DNA of 64,000 nucleotides from Lepas anatifera (GCA_034440635.1 JAOTON010001278.1:62001-126000); one strand, 5' to 3'. Counted from the first letter of the stretch, positions 24,411 through 35,640 are shown. The notes: generated by a model from the letters alone, not told the origin. Made by a program: numbers and translations.

Positions 24411-24856
24411 GGGAATGTGGCACCTTTATAACGTGATTTTAATTGAGATAGCCAAGTTGTAAAACATGTCGGAGAACCCGGTACTCAATATATCATTAGT
24501 CTTTAAACTCGAAATTTCGGTGGAGAAAAGCTAAAAACTTACCTAAAATGTACCCCAAACCTACCCCAGCCAGGAGGCCACCGTTGTCAGCTGTTGGTGT
24601 GACGACAGCGCTGACGCCACGGTAAGAAATCAGCCAATTGAAGCCCTTGAATCCTATCGAATATGGTAATAATTGCCAGATCATAACGTCATCCACAGGC
24701 AGAGGTTTATTTTTCACCCTAAAGAAGTTTAAAAGTCAAAATATTGAGCTCATTGCACATTTTTTCAGGGAAATCATGGACGTTTTCCTTGATTTTCGGC
24801 TAAAAACACCCCTAATTATACTAAATTCCTGGGTTCGACCAAGGTGCCACATTCCC
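24411..24856. mobile_element. Possible MITE with GGGAATGTGGCACCTT ends
   Basis: A perfect 16-bp inverted pair, GGGAATGTGGCACCTT at 24411 and AAGGTGCCACATTCCC at 24841, bounds 446 bp with no coding capacity. The target duplication is not obvious. Confidence 0.5.
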
Positions 24857-25764
24857 CATAACGGCACAAATTTTATCACACGCTGAACGTTATCTGTAGT
24901 TGTTATGTAGAGCATCTGAAATGTACAGAACACGAATGGTTTTATTCAGGTCATTTTGAAGGAGTCCCAGCCGGATCAAGCCAAGCGCAAGCCTCCTCCA
25001 TGCATGAGTCGCAGGTCAAAGGCACAAACATAACACATGAGCCTTATATGGAGCCTTTATACTTCTCCAGAGCATTTGTGTGACACAGAAATATACTGCG
25101 TCTTGAACTGGCATTTATTGAATGGTGAGCTCAGCGAAAACGTATCCAGAACAGAAACGAGAATATCATAGCGAATGGACTATTTCAAACTGTTTATGGA
25201 GGTTGTTATATCAGGCGGGGGTTTCGAAGCCCACTGCCTTTACGTTGCATAATTGTAAGGGTCCCTTTTATGACACAAGTTAAATGGGCATACAATTACA
25301 TACGCCAACACACGCAGTCTTCAACACGACTTGAGCAAACGCCAACCCGACTAGGCATGCCAGTGTTGTATCTGGCGTGGTACGAATCGTCTCGTCCGAC
25401 CTACCATACATAAATCAAGTTTGGAGCAAACATCACCGTAACAGCCACAAACTATAAACCTTCTTCAGCCTTTGCGTTTAACACACTACACGAATAACAA
25501 GTCATTAACACCAAGTGTAATCCATGAGAGTCTATTCACCGGGTGAAGAATTTTGCGTCAGGGGAAACCTAGGAGCAGCATATCTACACATTTATGCTAC
25601 TTGTGATGCTTCAACACCAATGGACATACTATTGTTGAGTCCTATCTAAAAAAAACGAAATCCACTGGTACCTCACGAAACATTTCAGTTCAAAGGCGAG
25701 ATTTCCGTACTGACCTTGATGCCGCCTTTGAGCTCCATCAATCGGGATGTCTGAGAAGCCACTG
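24857..25764. other. Intergenic sequence
   Basis: This lies between the 3' ends of the plus-strand membrane-protein gene and the minus-strand gene. Nothing was recognised. Confidence 0.3.
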
Positions 25765-25776
25765 TTTGTTCCCGGG

Positions 25777-26560
25777 CTTCACCAGCTTCAGGAGCCACTG
25801 TTCCCAGGCTCCACCAGCTTCAGGAGCCACTGTTCCCGGGCTCCACCAGCTTCAGGAGCCACTGTTCCCGGGCGCCACCAGCTTCAGGAGCCACTGTTCC
25901 CGGGCTCCACCAGCTTCAGGAGCCACTGTTCCCGGGCTCCACCAGCTTCAGGAGCCACTGTTCCCGGGCTCCACCAGCTTCAGGAGCCACTGTTCCCGGG
26001 CTCCACCAGCTTCAGGAGCCACTGTTCCCGGGCTCCACCAGCTTCAGGAGCCACTGTTCCCGGGCTCCACCAGCTTCAGGAGCCACTGTTCCCGGGGCTC
26101 CACCAGCTTCAGGGGCCACTGTTCCCAGACGCCACCAAATTTCAGGAGTCATTATTGTCGAAACCTCTGGAGCTACTCCTCCAGGATTCCACCAGCATCA
26201 GGAGCCACTCTTGCCGGCTCCCAGGTTCCACAGGCTTTATGAGACCCTGTTACTGGACTCCAGTGACTTCGGGAGCCACAGCTACCAGCTCCACAAGCTT
26301 CAGAAGCCACAGCTACCGGCTCCAAGAGCCTCAGGAGCTCCTATTTCCGGACTCGAGCAGCTTCAGGAGCCCCTGTTGCTGGCTCCACCAACTGGGCTAT
26401 CTCAGGAGTAACCCTTGCCGATTCCACTAGCCTCTGGAGCCACTGTTACCGAACTCCACCAGACTCAAGAGTCACTACTGCCTGCTCCTCCATCCAGACT
26501 ACCGCAGGAACCACTGTTACCACGCTCCACCAGCCTAATGAGCCAGTGTCCACCGATTCC
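25777..26560. repeat. 32-bp minisatellite copied from the end of a coding exon
   Basis: About eleven near-identical 32-bp units (25777-26130) are followed by increasingly diverged ones up to the stop codon at 26568. On the minus strand a unit contains CTGGTGGAGCCCGGGAACAG and then TGGCTCCTGA, i.e. the last codons LVEPG.SGS and stop of the minus-strand gene. The 227- and 158-residue plus-strand frames here (SFRSHCSRAPPASGAT) are repeat read-through. Confidence 0.9.
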
Positions 26561-26567
26561 ACAGCTT

Positions 26568-26877
26568 TCAGGAGCCGCTGCTCCCGGGCTCCACCAGCCG
26601 CAGTGCGCAGGCGGCTGTTTCCAGTTCGCTCTGCCACAGGCGGCGCCGCCACGGCGCGTACTCGGCCGCCGGCAGCTGTACGTCGCCCAGCCGCAGCGCA
26701 CGCCGGCCCGACCCAGCGACTGCAGCGCCGCCTATCCGCGACTCTACCAACTCCAGCTGCGCCGTCAGAGCAGCCCGCAGGTCGGTGGCGGCGTCGTGCG
26801 GGGCGGTGGGCAGCAGCTGACAGCCGGGCAGCTGGCGGCGCAGCTGGTGCAGCAGCAGCGACAGCTGCGCCGGCTCC
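26568..26877 (-). CDS. Unknown minus-strand gene, exon 8 (terminal)
   Basis: Entered after GCTGTCGGCAG; the first base completes an arginine codon with the AG left by exon 7. It encodes EPAQLSLLLHQLRRQLPGCQ, then TDLRAALTAQLELVESRIGG and ALRLGDVQLPAAEYAPW, ending LRLVEPGSSGS and TGA at 26570-26568. The Leu heptad-like pattern predicts amphipathic helices. The same bases read in other frames give only Ala/Arg-rich shadows. Confidence 0.7.
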
Positions 26878-28430
26878 CTGCCGACAGCCGGCGGTTAGGT
26901 TGCCGCAGTCGCCAGCAGAGAGCACTTTGCAGCGCACTAGGCATACAAATGGTCGAGCCTTTTCAACATATGATGCGTGGTAATATGGGGTACTAACGGC
27001 ACCTGCTTACAGTGATAACATACGCAAATATAGACTGCTATGCGTTTGATGTTCTAGCCTAACCCATTAGGTGCGTAACTTATTTTTTCACAGGAAATAA
27101 AAAACATATATGGGGGGGGGGTAAATCTAATTCAATTGTACTTTTGTAGAGCAAATAGACTGCCTACAGGACAGCATGGACAAACAAAAGTACCCATAAT
27201 ATACTCCATACCACATATAATATGGGAATAACATACCATAGGCGTGCTCCTGTATTGTAATTAAGGGGACTTCACGCTTCGCAAGCGTATTTTAGTATAC
27301 TAAGTAGTGCAATGAATGGAACAAGCATCCAAGACAGAATGGAAAAAATTCACCCATAGGGGGATCAAGAAGACAAAATTATTCAGAATCCCCCGGGTTT
27401 GGCATGGGTAGATCAAGGTTGGGCAATATGAAAAGTAGCAATAGCCGAAGAACATGTGCATAGCTTTAAAACATTTGCATTATACTTTCACGCCGCTGAA
27501 CCGGGTTCAAATCCCCGGGCGGGTATTCTGCATACGTCTTTCCGATCCCCATAATACCCCCCGCAACAGGATGTAAGTTGGCGACATCACATGACCTCAG
27601 TAGTCGGTAAGTCGTAAAGCCCCCAAAACTGTCAGACATTGGCAACATGCATCTTGCCCCACTATTTTCCTTCCTGCATCCACAGCTGATCTTTTTTGAC
27701 ATTACACTCTTTGTCTCGATGTGAAACATCTCGCAGTATCTGACGATTGCTAATCTATGCAGCAAAAAGGTGGTGAAATGCATATAATTCACCAGATGCT
27801 ACGCTCTGGATCCGCCATTAAATTTAGAATTTTCATATTTCAGAAATATATGATAATTGTGCATCAATTAACTATCAATACGTAGTTGGTTTTTGAAAAT
27901 CAAACAACAGGGCCAAGAGGTACGGAGAATCTATGAAACCGTTAAGGCCTATTCACAGCGTTTCCGCATGCTGAAAATGGCATCGATGGCCATTCAAATA
28001 CATGGTGAATTCATCGCATGGCCCGCGTCCGATTTTCCGCAGAGGCCGTCCGTTCGGGTCATCGGAACACATATACATTCTGCCTTTCTGAACCGCCTTC
28101 GACTGTCTTGTGCGAATTGTGCACATTCAGTGTCCCAAAAAAAAAACATTATGCGCGCACTACTTTTATCATAAACTTGCCAAAAGCACCATTCTCAAGC
28201 TTTAGATGGCGTTAAGTGGATGTGCTAAGCTAAGCTTTCAAAAGAAAGTGATTTCGAGTGATTCCGATTACTCATATTTTGGTATGTGAATACACATTTT
28301 TAAATGTGACTTTGTTGATCAGCTGAGCGTGAGTATTCCCTGCCATTCGAGCGAGCGGACCGGGCAGTTACGAAACTTGCTGCGGAAACGCTGTGGAAAC
28401 CTTTAAAGAAGTGGAGGGGTGCTGTGATAC
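26878..28430. other. Intron 7 of the unknown gene
   Basis: AT-rich intron DNA with a short G run at 27111. A tRNA-derived SINE fragment lies near 27490. No other feature was recognised. Confidence 0.4.
27485..27670 (+). repeat. 5'-truncated tRNA-derived SINE
   Basis: CCGGGTTCAAATCCCCGG near 27493 is a good box B with a T-arm stem, followed by a body with ATCCCCATAATACCCC. It resembles the SINE at 2028 but lacks box A. Confidence 0.45.
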
Positions 28431-28680
28431 GGACGGCTGCTGTGAGGGGGCCGTTCTCACCTGGCACGGACGGCTGCTGTGAGAGGACCGGTCTCACCTG
28501 GTACGGACGGCTGTTGTGGGGGACCGATCTCACCTGGTACGGACAGCTGCTGTGAGGGGACCGGTCTCACCTGGCACGGACGGCTGCTGTGAGGGGACCC
28601 GTCTCACCTGGCACGGACGGCTGCTGTGAGGGGACCGGTCTCACCTGGCACGGACGGCTGCTGTGAGGGGACCGGTGCCG
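28431..28680. repeat. 37-bp minisatellite spanning the exon 7 donor
   Basis: Six to seven units. On the minus strand each contains the end of exon 7, GCCGTCCGTGCCAG, followed by GTGAGACC. The unit is about 30 bp of coding exon plus 7 bp of intron, so a full donor site is repeated in tandem. Confidence 0.9.
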
Positions 28681-28720
28681 TCCCCGTCCAGCTGCAGCAG
28701 ACTTCCGAAAAGCGGTCCAC
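28645..28720 (-). CDS. Unknown minus-strand gene, exon 7
   Basis: Entered after GTGTTGCGCCAG. GT completes a glycine with the base left by exon 6, and the exon then encodes GPLFGSLLQLDGDGTGPLTA and ends CCAG before GTGAGA, leaving two bases. The boundary chosen is the first donor encountered; further donors lie in the following minisatellite units. Confidence 0.65.
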
Positions 28721-29675
28721 CTGGCGCAACACACAATATTACAAGCGAGAAGGGCCAGGCCAGCGCCGGGTACTCTATCCGGCGGGTGGGACGGTGCAGC
28801 GATAACGTTAGTACGGCCAGGTCTGACCACCTTCAGCAGCTGCCTCCCCAAAGCGCAGAGTATTATAGCGGGGCCCGCCAGAGAACTATGCCGTCAGATA
28901 ACGAACAACATTTGACGTGATGTTCGCTCACGAGGATTTCTCCGTTATGGTGTTTACGTTTTGAATGGATTGAGGACAAACCTGAAAAGAAAACCATAGC
29001 AAATACCAGAAAATGCCACTGACATCTAAATACCCACAGGCGTTTGAGTTTGGGTAACGCTGTGGCTAGAACAGTACCCTTGGCCTTGCACCCCTATTCA
29101 CACTAAGCCACTGACGACCACAGTTTTCCGAACAAATTATCAATGAATAATGATATCAGCAGCTTCAGCACAGTATCTCGCCCGTCCCCGAGCAGAGCAG
29201 CTACGGGCCACCACACCTATCCTGGTGTCCCGGCTTTGTGCATTTCCGTGCTATCGTGGTGGTGCATGGTGCGTTTCAGTGCTACAGTGGTGGTGCATGG
29301 TGCGTTCCCGTGCTTTCGTGGTGGTGCGTTTCCGTGCTGTCGTGATGGTGCGTGGTGCATATCCGTGCTGTCGTGACAGGGCGCGGTGCATTTCCGTGTT
29401 GTCGTGGTGGTGCATAGTGCCTTTCCGTGATGTCGTGGTGGTGCGTTTCCGTGCTGTCGTGATGGTGCGTGGTGCATTTCGTGCTGTCGTGACAGGGCGC
29501 GGTGCATTAATCCGTGTTGTCGTGGTGGTGCATAGTGCCTGTCCGTGATGTCGTGGTGGTGCGTTTCCGTGCAGTCATGGTGGTGCGTGGTGCGATTCCC
29601 AGCTGCCCCTTGTCGCCCGCCCCAGCCGGTGGTGCGGTCTCTGCAGTCCAGGCCGTCCGGTTCAGCGTCACTCAC
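28721..29675. other. Intron 6 of the unknown gene
   Basis: Contains the minisatellite at 29250-29590 in its upstream (minus-strand) part and otherwise unremarkable sequence. Confidence 0.5.
29250..29590. repeat. GTGGTGCGTTTCCGTGCTGTC minisatellite, irregular units
   Basis: Repeated blocks of about 18-36 bp such as GTGCGTTTCCGTGCTGTCGT with variants. It starts about 85 bp inside intron 6 of the minus-strand gene, beyond the exon 6 donor. The open frames on both strands are repeat-derived. Confidence 0.85.
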
Positions 29676-29843
29676 CGGGGTCTGTGGCGATTAGCAGAGA
29701 GCCGGGGCAGGGCCGGAAGCAGCCGGCGGAGGTGAGTCTGCGCCGGGCAGCCTCTGCGCTCAGAGCCGGCTCTGTGGTCAGTCGGAGAAGCCGCCGCCGG
29801 CCGGACAGCGCCCAGCACGCCTGCACGTCCTCCTCAGACGCCT
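29676..29843 (-). CDS. Unknown minus-strand gene, exon 6
   Basis: Entered after GCCAGCTCCGGCAG; AG completes a glutamate with the base left by exon 5. Encodes ASEEDVQACWALSGRRRLLR, then LTTEPALSAEAARRRLTSAG and CFRPCPGSLLIATDP, leaving one base before GTGAGT. This is the most convincingly protein-like exon of the gene, with no stop in 56 codons of its phase. Confidence 0.75.
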
Positions 29844-29849
29844 CTGCCG

Positions 29850-30140
29850 GAGCTGGCCGTCACAAACACACCACACCCAGCGCCGCTGCCCGGTTTGACC
29901 GTCACACAGCACATAACACGCCGAGCTGACCGTCACAAACACACCACACCCAGCACCGCTGCCCGGTTTGACGGTTACACAGCACACAACAAGCCGAGCT
30001 GGCCGTCACAAACACACCACACCCAGCGCCGCTGCCCGGTTTGACGGTTACACAGCACACAACAAGCCGAGCTGACCGTCACAAACACACCACACCCAGC
30101 GCCGCTGCCCGGTTTGACGGTTACACAGCACATAGACACA
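29850..30140. repeat. 73-bp minisatellite at the exon 6 acceptor
   Basis: Four units with period 73 bp, each containing CCACACCCAGCGCCGCTGCC and GCCGAGCTGACCGTCACAAA (the first is shortened at one end). The unit nearest exon 6 runs into its acceptor region (GTGACGGCCAGCTCCGGCAG on the minus strand). Confidence 0.9.
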
Positions 30141-30299
30141 ACACGCTCTCCACAGACACAGGGCACGCAGTCCACCCGCTGACAACACGAATCAAATCTG
30201 AATAAAGACAAGATTAACTGCTGCGGTTTAACAATGCAACATCAGCAAATATCCTTATACTAATATACGATATAGATTACAATCAATCATACTGTATAT

Positions 30300-30304
30300 A
30301 AATA

Positions 30305-30335
<31 letters not shown>

Positions 30336-30337
30336 GC

Positions 30338-30402
<65 letters not shown>
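30300..30402. repeat. TA microsatellite
   Basis: Nearly uninterrupted TATATA with a few ATATGC or ATGTAT interruptions, in intron 5 of the minus-strand gene. Confidence 0.95.
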
Positions 30403-30403
<1 letters not shown>

Positions 30404-30984
30404 TGTATAAATCACATCTTCAGAGTTCTGAACCTGATGAAGAGAACCCATACGGGTCAGGGTCGGGTCAGGGTTGGGCCTCCGTCAGTGGGAAATGAAT
30501 GGGCTCCGAAAAGCCCAAGCCTTAGCTGAGGTGCATCTTGAATTTTGACGATGAGAAACTGGAGACCCTTTATCCCTTGTTTGCATCATTTAAGGTATCA
30601 ATGACAAATGAACCCAACATTAGACTAATGAAAACATTTGATCCTTCACATATTCTAAAGCTCTTTGTACGAAAAAGTCAAAGCTATTTGATACCTTTAA
30701 CAGTCGTTTCACTGTATCTTATTTAGAATCAAACAACCTACGGTCTCCCTCAATATTCAATGATCTGGTAGGGCACGAGCTTGCGTTCCCTACAGACATA
30801 TGAGCTGCGTACGGACTTGGGCTCAGGGCCCACGGGCCTGGGCTGCGTCGGGTCGAGGTCAAATGAGCCCGTGGCGGACTGTGCCCTCTTGGTAAGAAAA
30901 CAGACAAAATATTGCACAGGAGACACATCGCTATAGCGAGTTGGAGAAGAGCACCCACCAGCGACCCATCATTTTCGCACCCAC
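30403..30984. other. Upstream part of intron 5
   Basis: The donor side of intron 5 (minus strand). No feature was recognised beyond GGGTCAGGGTCGGGTCAGGG at 30455. Confidence 0.35.
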
Positions 30985-31155
30985 CTGCCGCGGCGAACAG
31001 GGCCAGGTCGCCAGCCAGCAGCTGGTCGGGACCAATCGTGACATCACACGCCGGCAGCTGGCAGAAGCCGGCGTCCGTGGCAGGCGATGACGCCAGCAGA
31101 GCCAGCGAGAGCCGGCAGCCGGCGCGCGCAGCACTGTCCGGCAGCCGCACCTCCA
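30985..31155 (-). CDS. Unknown minus-strand gene, exon 5
   Basis: Entered after TCCGGTGTCGGCAG; TG completes a valine with the base left by exon 4. Encodes EVRLPDSAARAGCRLSLALL, then CQLPACDVTIGPDQLLAGDL and ALFAAA, leaving one base before GTGGGT. Alternating hydrophobics suggest beta strands. The acceptor sequence is repeated in the flanking minisatellite. Confidence 0.75.
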
Positions 31156-31640
31156 CTGCCGACACCGGACCACGTCATCAGCGCGGGGAAAGCCGACATC
31201 ACGCCGACACCGGACCACGTCATCAGCGCGGGGAAAGCCGACATCACTGCCGGCACCGGACCACGTCATCAGCGCGGGGAAAGCCGACATCACTGCCGAC
31301 ACCGGACCACGTCATTCGCGCGGGGAAAGCCGACACCACTGCCGACACCGGACCACGTCATCAGCGCGGGGAAAGCCGACATCACTGCCGACACCGGACC
31401 ACGTCATCAGCGCGGGGAAAGCCGACATCACTGCCGACACCGGACCACGTCATTCGCGCGGGGAAAGCCGACACCACTGTCGACACCGGACCACGTCAGC
31501 AGCGCAGGGAATGCCGACATCACTGTCGACACCGGACCACGTCATTCGCGCGGGGAAAGCCGACATCACTGTCGACACCGGACCACGTCAGCAGCGCGGG
31601 GAAAGCCGACATCACTGCCGGCACCGGGGAGTGGAGCTAT
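31156..31640. repeat. 46-bp minisatellite containing the exon 5 acceptor
   Basis: About ten 46-bp units, most with CACCGGACCACGTCATCAGC and GCGGGGAAAGCCGACATCAC. On the minus strand every unit reads GGTCCGGTGTCGGCAGTG, identical to the real acceptor and first two exon bases. The period is not divisible by three, so the 294- and 234-residue plus-strand frames rotate through all three frames of the repeat and are not genes. Confidence 0.95.
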
Positions 31641-33413
31641 GGCGTTAGCAGAGCCAGACTATTGCCGCCGGAGGAGGGGAGCTTTGACGTCGCAAAGCCG
31701 AAACCACTGCCGGGGCGAGGTGGTTCTCTCAGCCCCAGCGAAACAACAGAAAGAAAAAACAGGACCCAGAGCATTCCCGGCAATGTCATAAACTAGACGG
31801 AGCATTCTGTACACTCAAAATTTCTTATCATCATTACAAACTCTTGCAGCCTTAGTATCTCATCCCGCCCATTGAGTTTGCGAAGGAAGCGCGCAGGCTC
31901 ATTTTCAAGCTGTTTTGCGCGTTGTGAGCGGCGATTCTTATCCTTTGATATGCTCATGATCTGCCATGATTCGAGATTTACGAGAGCACGTTGACTGACC
32001 GTTGGGGCCGCCCAAACATGACAATCAAAAACATTGCAATTTCAGACCGTTACACTTGAATAAGTCTGAAATTTTGTCTCCGATGTAGCTTTGGGCCCTT
32101 AAAACCCGGCCGGGGCGTTTTCAAGATAACACGCGGCCCACTTATCTTTCGTGCTTCATAGCACAAAGACGTATAGTTCGATTTCTCAATGCCAGTTTGA
32201 AAGACGAGTTTTTCTTCGCCGAAGATAGGAGCGAATGCACGTGGCCTGCCAAGCGCTGCGGCGGAATTCCACACGAATGGACCCGACGATAACGCTCCGC
32301 GGCTCAGACTTCCATACAAGTTTACAGAAGACGTTGTATTGGTCGCTCATTCACACTGTGGCATTGAAATCCTTGAACGTCAAACGGCTTTTTCGGTAAA
32401 GCCTACGGACGTCTTTAAATGTCAAGCAACAGGAAACACTGTCGCTTATGTCGCCGGAGTCAACACGGAGAACCATATAAAATCGTCAACAGACCAGGCT
32501 GATCAATTTTGTGCACAATCAAGATTTTCAAATTTCTAAATTTCTACACATTCTTAACATGACCTGGGATCATGTCACAGGATAAAAAGCGACAGCATCG
32601 ACAATTCAAACTTTTCCTGATCAACACTGAACTTAGCCTACTGACCTTGCATTGTGAAAAAATGTTTGAAAACATGGTTTCCCGCTAAAACGTTTTTTTC
32701 TTTACACTTCGAAATCGGTCCACAAAGGAAAAATGACAGAAAGGACACCTAATGACGGATTACTCCATGCCCAGCGGTCAGGTTCAGTTCAGTTTTGGTG
32801 TGCATGTTGTCCAGCGGTCACATATTTTACATGACAGTGGTCATTAACTATTGACCATCGTGTCACTTGGTTATGTTAAGTCAATCATTTTAGTTTTATT
32901 ACCTATGGTGTAGCCAACGTGATGAGATACTGATAGCACAGTCAGCAGCCCATAATTGCCACTTGTAGCCTTATTAGCCACCAGAACACGACACAATGAT
33001 TGTAATGCGCGATCATTTTCCTTTATGGACAAAATGGTACAAGAAAAATGTATGTTTTAAGAATCAGCCTACCTTAAATTTTTCACCATTCAGGATTAAT
33101 GAAATAAGCACAATTTTGATCAGGAATAAACGCTAAAAGGGATATGGGTTCAACCGTCTTGTAACCGTCCTGTTCCGGTGGCATGGCTGCACGTCATGTC
33201 CAAAAACATATAACTATGATATTTGGGAATTTTGATCGACAAATAACTGTACAGTTGATGAAGATACATACTTTAACGCTGGCTCCAAAACTATGGAAGG
33301 GATTACCAGGAGTAGATCAAGCCTTATTGAACGGCTTGTTGGGACTCGAGCCAGGATCAGCGCCGAGGAAAGCTAGCGATCTGCGCCGCGGGAAGATAGC
33401 GGAGGCTACCTAC
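31641..33413. other. Intron 4 of the unknown gene, remainder
   Basis: Mostly AT-rich. A frame at 32050-32319 (minus strand) and LINE-like residues near 33260-33330 (APKLWKGLPG) hint at old retroelement debris. No exon is supported. Confidence 0.35.
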
Positions 33414-33556
33414 CCACCAGCCGAGCCGTGCGTCCGGGGCCGATGGTCTGTCGCCCGGGCGGCGGGTCCAGCACTGGGGGCAGCGGCAGAGGCTGGGAGC
33501 GGTACTGCAGCGGCGCCTCCCGGCCCGTCACCAGCAGTGTCGGCGTCGGCATCTCA
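33414..33556 (-). CDS. Unknown minus-strand gene, exon 4
   Basis: Entered after TGGGTGACCAG. T completes a serine codon, and the exon then encodes EMPTPTLLVTGREAPLQYRS and a proline-rich linker QPLPLPPVLDPPPGRQTIGP, ending TARLV plus one base. The donor GTAGGT at 33413 fits the phase of exon 5; the nearby GTGGGT would not. Confidence 0.7.
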
Positions 33557-34072
33557 CTGGTCACCCACACACACACACCATACACCGGTCACTGGCGCTA
33601 CGGGCCAGCTCATGTACCAGATGCGGCATACACCGGCCAATGAGCTCGGTAACACTCACTCATAGGCAGGGGATGTCACTACTGGGACCACCGCCCCATT
33701 TAACCCCTGAGAATCTGAGTTCAACCAGGCTGGGGAAAAGGTATTGTTAGCGGCGTGATCTAAGGACAGCAATAAGCCCAAAACCGAGAAGTTTGGCACA
33801 TGGAGTGGACCAGCAGAAACATTCACGACCCAATCTGGCCACAAACCTCTTCCTGGTGAAGACGATCATGCAGAAGTACATGAAAATTTTTTTTCATTAT
33901 GCAGAAGTTATCGAGAACAAATTGAGCACGTTTACACCCCTCAATCATTGAATAGTTTGATACACATAACTGAATAAGTTCATCCCAAGCATTTCTCTCG
34001 GTCACACCAAATGATGAAATCAACGGAAACTGTTTTTGAAACAGCATTACGCATGCCAGAGAAGCGACTCAC

Positions 34073-34293
34073 CTCTGTGTATTGTTACACACATCAACAG
34101 CGATGAGCCACAGTGAGCGGACCACACGCTGCCAGGCCAGGCGGGCTGTCAGTCCCTCCGGACGGGAGAGAGCCCGCGGCAGCACCGCCCCCGGCCCGTC
34201 CTGCGGCCTCAGCAGGCAGCTGACCGCCTCTCGGATCAGGGCGTCCCGGCGCCGCGACTGCTGCCGCCGCCGGACCAGCAGCGCCGCCACCGC
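34073..34293 (-). CDS. Unknown minus-strand gene, exon 3
   Basis: Entered in phase 0 after TGTCCCGCGGCAG, ending ACACAGAG before GTGAGT with two bases left. Encodes AVAALLVRRRQQSRRRDALI, REAVSCLLRPQDGPGAVLPR and LAWQRVVRSLWLIAVDVCNN. The helical, basic character is consistent across the exon. Confidence 0.75.
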
Positions 34294-34299
34294 CTGCCG

Positions 34300-35150
34300 C
34301 GGGACAGAGGGACTGCTACAGGGACACCGGGACTGCTACAGGGACACCGGGACTGCTACAGGGACACCGGGACTGCTACAGGGGAACCGGGACTGCTACA
34401 GGGACACCGGGACTGCTACAGGGACACAGGGGTTGGTATAGGGACACCGGGACTGCTACGGGGACACAGGGGTTGCTATAGGGACACCGGGACTGCTACG
34501 GGGACACTGGAACCGTCTCAGCGAACACTGAGAAAGTATCAGGGAACCACGTGCTGCCTCAGGGACAGTGGATATTCGACACGGGCACAGTTACTGCCTC
34601 GGGGGACATTGGACTGTCTCAGGGGCACCGTGACAGCCTCAGGGTCAGCTTAGCTTCTGCAGGAACACACGCACTTTCATAGGGGCACACGGACGTATAC
34701 AGGGAAACATTGACTTTCACAAGGACACAGGGACTGTCACAAGGTCACTAGGACCGATACAGGGACACCAGAGTTGTTTCAGGGACATGAGGACTGCAAA
34801 ATGGACAGAGGGACTGACACAGGGTCACTGGAGCTGCTTCAAAGGCACAGAGACTCCTAGAGGAACAGCAGGATTTCCATAGGAACAGTGAGACTTCCAC
34901 AGATATATCGGGACTACCTCAGGGGCAGGGGAATTCCACAGAGACATCAAGACTTCCTCAGGGACATCAGGACTTCCCCAGGGACACCGTGACTACCTCA
35001 GAGACAACAAAGACACCGGGACTGTCCCGGCGGGGACAGGATACTTCCACAGGGACAACAGGATTACCTAAGGGGCAGAGAACTTCCACCGAGACACCGG
35101 GACCCTTCAGGGACAGGGGACATCCACCAGGTGCACCGGTACTGCCTCTG
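34300..35150. repeat. 21-bp minisatellite and decayed relatives at the exon 3 acceptor
   Basis: GGGACACCGGGACTGCTACAG repeats nearly perfectly at about 34320-34505, then degenerates (ACAGGGAC, GGACTTCC blocks) to about 35150. On the minus strand the unit is CTGTAGCAGTCCCGGTGTCCC, which makes up the pyrimidine-rich stretch leading into the exon 3 acceptor. The 7-residue periodic open frames are not genes. Confidence 0.9.
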
Positions 35151-35164
35151 GGACAGATGACTTC

Positions 35165-35640
35165 AACAGGGATACCAGGACCCTACAGGGAGACCGGGAC
35201 CTCTCCAGGACAGAGGACTTCGACAGGGATAGCACGACCCTACAGAGACACCGGGATCTCTCAAGGACAGAGGACTTCCACAGGGATAGCAGGACCCTAC
35301 AGAGACACCGGGACCTCTCCAGGACAGAGGACTTCCACAGGGATAGCAGGACCCTAAAGAGACACCGGGATCTCTCCCGGACAGAGGACTTCCACAGGGA
35401 TAGTAGGACCCTACAGAGACACCGGGACCTCTCCAGGACAGAGGACTTCCACAGGGATAGCAGGACCCTACAGAGACACCGGGACCTCTCCAGGACAGAG
35501 GACTTCCACAGGGATACCAGAACCCCACAGGGACACCGGGACCTCTCAAGGACAGGGGACTTCCACAGAGATATCAGAACCCCACAGGGACACCGGGATC
35601 TCTCAAGAACAGGGGACTTCCACAGAAACACTGGGACTGC
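35165..35640. repeat. 57-bp minisatellite
   Basis: About eight units carrying ACTTCCACAGGGATAGCAGG, ACCCTACAGAGACACCGGGA and CCTCTCCAGGACAGAGG. It shares the ACACCGGGAC core with the adjacent 21-bp array, so it probably grew out of it. The 174- and 128-residue minus-strand frames are repeat read-through. Confidence 0.9.

Noticed and set aside
25747..26430. 227-residue plus-strand ORF rich in Ser, His, Pro and Gly
   Set aside because: It reads through a 32-bp tandem array, giving a 32-residue periodic translation in rotating frames. The true coding sequence nearby is on the minus strand.
30912..31796. 294-residue plus-strand ORF with repeated TGPRHQRGESRHH
   Set aside because: Product of a 46-bp minisatellite read in all three frames. 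It overlaps the minus-strand exon 5 and its acceptor array.
32050..32319. 89-residue minus-strand ORF, fairly protein-like
   Set aside because: No splice sites that fit the surrounding minus-strand gene and no recognised family; left as possible retroelement debris.
33260..33340. APKLWKGLPG, resembling the C-terminal motif of LINE reverse transcriptases
   Set aside because: Only a dozen residues match and no other LINE block is nearby; too little to annotate as an element.
35107..35631. 174-residue minus-strand ORF with VLERSRCPCGVL repeats
   Set aside because: 57-bp minisatellite read-through in intron 2 of the minus-strand gene.
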